Part shown: positions 61,274 through 64,000 of the stretch, in pieces
Position numbering within the stretch: the stretch's first letter is position 1
Layout: each line of letters begins with the position of its first letter
Source: CAYQQU01 sp964419545
Lineage (GTDB): Bacteria; Bacteroidota; Bacteroidia; Chitinophagales; Saprospiraceae
Direction of reading: 5' to 3'
DNA length: 64,000 nt
NCBI GenBank assembly: GCA_964419545.1
Contig: CAYQQU010000023.1
Span: 1 to 64,000 of the forward strand
Translations under genes and position numbers: made by a program
Notes under the pieces: generated by a model
What the model saw: only the letters and a program-made list of their open reading frames with translations
Told to the model about the DNA's origin: nothing
The model's database searches: none

Positions 61274-62449
61274 ATGAGCCTCGTACAACGCAGGATCGGC
61301 ATAGTGGCCGGTTTACTTATTTTAGCCGCAGCCGGTTACGGTGCTTACTTCATGAGCAGCCTCAAAGAACCGCCCGGAAAAAAGGAAGCGGTCCGGAAGG
61401 TGCGCACCGTAGACACTATGCAGGTATTCAACACCAAAGTGGCGACTTCGCTGCCCATCCAGGGCGAACTCCAGGCGTACGACAAGATCGATATCTTTTC
61501 GGAAGTATCCGGCACCCTCGAGCCGACGGAACGGCCCTTCAAAGTAGGCAGCTTCTTTCCGAAAGGTTCAGTGCTCATTAAAGTGGACCAGGAGGAAGCT
61601 CGCCTCGGGCTGCTTTCGCAAAAAAGCACCTTCCTCAACGCCATCACCCAGATGATGCCGGACCTGAAGATCGATTATCCCGATGCTTTCCCCAAGTGGC
61701 GACAATATCTGGAAAACTTCGACCTGGAAAAGAAACTGGCGCCCCTGCCGGAACCCGGCAGCAAACAGGAAAAGCTGTTCGTCGCGTCGCGCAATATCTT
61801 CACCCAGTACTACAATATCAAAAGCACCGAGGAACGCCTCGATAAATATACGCTCTTTGCCCCCTTCAGCGGGGTCATCACCGAAGCGGCCATCAATCCC
61901 GGCGCCGTGGTGCGAGCCGGCCAGAAACTGGGCGAACTCATGAATACCAGCCGCTACGAACTGGAAGCGACGATCCCGCTTTCCGATCTCAAATACATCG
62001 ACGTCGGCAATTCGGTGACCCTCGCCAGCTCCGATATCGATGGCGAGTGGAAAGGACGCATCCGCCGCATTAATGACCGGGTAGACCCCAATACACAAAC
62101 CGTGAAAGTATTTATCGGCCTGAGCGGTAAGGGCTTGCGCGAAGGGATGTACCTGACCGGCCTGGTGAAAGCAACCGACCTGGAAGAGGCGGTGGAGATC
62201 CCGCGCGATCTGCTGATCGATCAGCGGGCGGTGTACGTGGTCGAAGACAGCATCCTTTCCCTGCGCGAAGTGGAAGTGCTGCGCATCGATCCGGACGGCG
62301 CCGTGGTGCGCGGCTTGTCCGACGGCGCCCCGCTCCTGCGCGAGCCCTTTCCGGGCATCTTCGACGGGATGAAAGTGGAGCTGGGCCGCTCCGGCAATCA
62401 GGGGAACGCAGCAACCCGGGCCGCGGCAGAGCCGGTGGGAATGCGCTAG
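61274..62449 (+). CDS. RND efflux periplasmic adaptor (HlyD/AcrA family)
   Basis: The 391-residue protein has an N-terminal membrane anchor (about 8-28, IVAGLLILAAAGYGAYFMSS), a barrel/lipoyl half (about 65-110, GELQAYDKIDIFSEVSGTL), a helical hairpin region, the second lipoyl half (LFAPFSGVITEAAINPGAVV) and a C-terminal beta-barrel domain. It links the inner-membrane pump encoded 55 bp downstream to an outer-membrane channel. No TolC gene is in the window. Confidence 0.92.
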   Translation: MSLVQRRIGIVAGLLILAAAGYGAYFMSSLKEPPGKKEAVRKVRTVDTMQVFNTKVATSLPIQGELQAYDKIDIFSEVSGTLEPTERPFKVGSFFPKGSVLIKVDQEEARLGLLSQKSTFLNAITQMMPDLKIDYPDAFPKWRQYLENFDLEKKLAPLPEPGSKQEKLFVASRNIFTQYYNIKSTEERLDKYTLFAPFSGVITEAAINPGAVVRAGQKLGELMNTSRYELEATIPLSDLKYIDVGNSVTLASSDIDGEWKGRIRRINDRVDPNTQTVKVFIGLSGKGLREGMYLTGLVKATDLEEAVEIPRDLLIDQRAVYVVEDSILSLREVEVLRIDPDGAVVRGLSDGAPLLREPFPGIFDGMKVELGRSGNQGNAATRAAAEPVGMR

Positions 62450-62504
62450 CGTTTGATTAATAGCTGTTTATCCATTCCGATTTTGTGTTCGAATATTTTG
62501 TTGC

Positions 62505-64000
62505 ATGAAAGCTATCATTGATTTTTTTATAAAAACCCCGATCGCCGCTAACCTGGTGATGTTCGGCCTGCTGATCCTCGGCATCGCCGGCGCCGTCAAC
62601 ATGCAGTCGACTTTCTTTCCCGAAGTGGAGAGCCGCATCATCCGCATTCAGCTGGTTTATCCCGGTGCATCGCCCAACGAGATCGAAGAGGGGGTAGTCA
62701 ATAAAATCGAAGAAAACCTGAAAGGGGTTACCGGCGTGGAGCGCTACACCTCCACGTCACAGGAAAACTCCGGGACGATCGTCGTTGAAGTATTCAAAGG
62801 ATACGACACCGACAATGTCCTTCAGGATGTCAAAAACGCGGTCGATCAGATCAGCTCCTTTCCGGTGGGCCTCGAGCCGCCGGTCATCTACAAACAAGAG
62901 ACCCTTGGATTCGCCATCAGCTTCGCGATCAGCGGCGATGTCGACCTCAAGATCCTGAAGCGATTCGGGCGCCGGGCGGAGGACGACCTGCTGGCCATGG
63001 AGGGGATCTCGAAAGTGAGCCTCAGCGGCTTCCCGGAAGAAGAGATCGAAATTGCTTTCCGGGAGAAAGACTTGCGGGCTTACGGCATCACCTTCCAGGA
63101 AGCCGCCAACGCCGTACGCAACGCCAACCTGGAAATTACCGGCGGCACCATCAAAGGCCGGGAAGAAGAGCTCCTCGTGCGGGCCCGCAACAAATCCTAC
63201 TACGCCGAAGGCCTGCGCGACATCGTCGTACGCGACAAAGCCGACGGCGGGATCGTGTACCTGTACCAGATCGCCGACCTGAAAGACCGGTGGGCGGATA
63301 ACCCCGACCGCTCCTACCTCAACGGCAAACCCTCCGTGGTCGTCACCGTGCAAAACACCCTGGAGGAAGACCTGCTCTCCATCACCGAGATGGTGCGCAA
63401 ATACGTCGAGGACTTTAACGAGCGGAACGATGTCGTGCAGGCCAATGTCATCCGGGATTCTTCCGATGTGCTCACGCAACGGATCAACCTGCTGGTGGAA
63501 AACGGCATTCTGGGCTTCGGCATCGTCGTGATCCTGCTGGCCATGTTCCTGCACTGGCGGCTGGCATTCTGGGTGGCGCTGGCCATTCCGATCTCCTTCG
63601 CCGGGATGTTCATCTGCGCCAGCCTGCTCGGCGTGACCATCAACGTCATTTCCCTGTTCGGCATGATCCTCGTTATCGGCATCCTGGTTGACGACGGGAT
63701 CGTGATCGGTGAGAATATTTATCAGCGTTACGAACAGGGCGATCCGCCTCTGCGCGCCGCCCTCAACGGCACTATGGAAGTATTGCCCGCCGTTACGGCG
63801 GCCATTCTGACTACCGTCCTGGCTTTCGGCACCTTCCTGTTTATCGACGGCCGACTGGGGGATTTCTTTTCGGAGATGGCCGTCGTAGTCATCTTTTCGC
63901 TGATCTTTTCGCTGGTGGAAGGGGCCACCATTCTGGCTTCGCACGTGGGGCACTCCAAAGCACTGCGACCGGAGGGCGAGCCAAGTTACCTGCAGAAGCG
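62505..64000 (+). CDS. RND efflux pump, inner-membrane subunit (partial)
   Basis: The reading from ATG 62505 (MKAIIDFFIKTPIAANLVMFG) runs open to the window edge, giving 498 residues of a protein usually near 1000-1050. It shows the first helix, the porter domain (FPEVESRIIRIQLVYPGASP and similar) and the TM4 region ILVDDGIVIGENIYQRYEQG. The VDDG form in place of the more usual VDDAIVV is typical of the Bacteroidota branch. It is the proton-driven pump of the operon; drugs or lipids are possible substrates. Confidence 0.93.
   Translation, partial: MKAIIDFFIKTPIAANLVMFGLLILGIAGAVNMQSTFFPEVESRIIRIQLVYPGASPNEIEEGVVNKIEENLKGVTGVERYTSTSQENSGTIVVEVFKGYDTDNVLQDVKNAVDQISSFPVGLEPPVIYKQETLGFAISFAISGDVDLKILKRFGRRAEDDLLAMEGISKVSLSGFPEEEIEIAFREKDLRAYGITFQEAANAVRNANLEITGGTIKGREEELLVRARNKSYYAEGLRDIVVRDKADGGIVYLYQIADLKDRWADNPDRSYLNGKPSVVVTVQNTLEEDLLSITEMVRKYVEDFNERNDVVQANVIRDSSDVLTQRINLLVENGILGFGIVVILLAMFLHWRLAFWVALAIPISFAGMFICASLLGVTINVISLFGMILVIGILVDDGIVIGENIYQRYEQGDPPLRAALNGTMEVLPAVTAAILTTVLAFGTFLFIDGRLGDFFSEMAVVVIFSLIFSLVEGATILASHVGHSKALRPEGEPSYLQK

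Noticed and set aside
1..64000. tRNA, rRNA or CRISPR array
   Set aside because: No cloverleaf with a GTTCGA T-loop, no rRNA signatures and no regularly spaced repeat array were found by reading; a tRNAscan or CRISPR search could not be run.

Overview
The window is a chromosomal piece of a Bacteroidota bacterium, most likely of the Saprospiria (Lewinella or Haliscomenobacter type). The evidence is the number of signal-peptide proteins, a TonB receptor of the outer-membrane beta-barrel family, three proteins with type IX secretion (T9SS) C-terminal sorting domains, promoter-like sites of the Bacteroidota form (TTG or TTTG, about 20 bp, then TAnnTTTG), and a moderately high-GC core. No tRNA, rRNA, CRISPR array or complete insertion sequence was seen. 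The species assignment is inference.

Layout. 1-2940 is an AT-rich accessory stretch: a cupin of the DMSP-lyase family with a complete set of active-site residues, an S41 peptidase, two truncated gene remnants, and two related hairpin repeats that supply the stop codons of the genes before them, as integron attC sites do. 2938-3612 is a lipoprotein with a cysteine-rich tail. 3706-5970 is a NatA/NatB-type ABC exporter. 6097-7932 has a lipid kinase and a coiled-coil protein. 7933-8350 holds four DnaA boxes (a candidate replication origin) in front of dnaB, which carries a 172-residue mini-intein; a pseudouridine synthase follows. 11340-11625 is a decayed Uma2-family gene. 11740-15140 has a TonB receptor and a small carboxypeptidase-regulatory-like protein. 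15458-16411 is an OxyR-type regulator. 16412-17242 has no protein gene but is full of strong RNA hairpins. 17243-18818 is an ECF sigma operon.

18883-25631 has a DMT transporter, a TPR protein, and a minus-strand cluster of a ROK kinase, two secreted cyclophilins, a small protein and a LolC/E-type permease. 25698-30722 has a GH3/beta-lactamase fusion and a TMTC-like membrane TPR protein. 30982-35337 is an operon of three exported amidohydrolase paralogues, only one of which keeps the metal-binding HxH. 35459-40340 has trhO with a structured leader, a three-repeat DUF1508 protein, a TPR protein and an ACMSD-family decarboxylase. 40475-48393 has a T9SS subtilisin, an acetyltransferase, an AlkA-type glycosylase, a histidine kinase, an acidic protein and an M1 peptidase. 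48610-55746 has two large paralogous T9SS-secreted modular proteins, the first with a compositionally foreign middle segment. 55969-60591 has a lipoprotein, a SPOR-like protein, a CDGSH/4Fe-4S protein, a nested palindromic MITE-like element and a pirin. 60703-64000 is a marR and RND efflux operon with a palindromic MarR-type operator, cut by the window edge.

The most notable items are the candidate DMSP lyase in an attC-like context, the dnaB mini-intein next to a DnaA-box cluster, the hairpin-rich RNA-like locus at 16.5-17.1 kb, the four-way-junction leader of trhO, the 146-bp nested palindrome at 59.0 kb, and a family of palindromic intergenic repeats built on AACCCGGAT...ATCCGGGTT.
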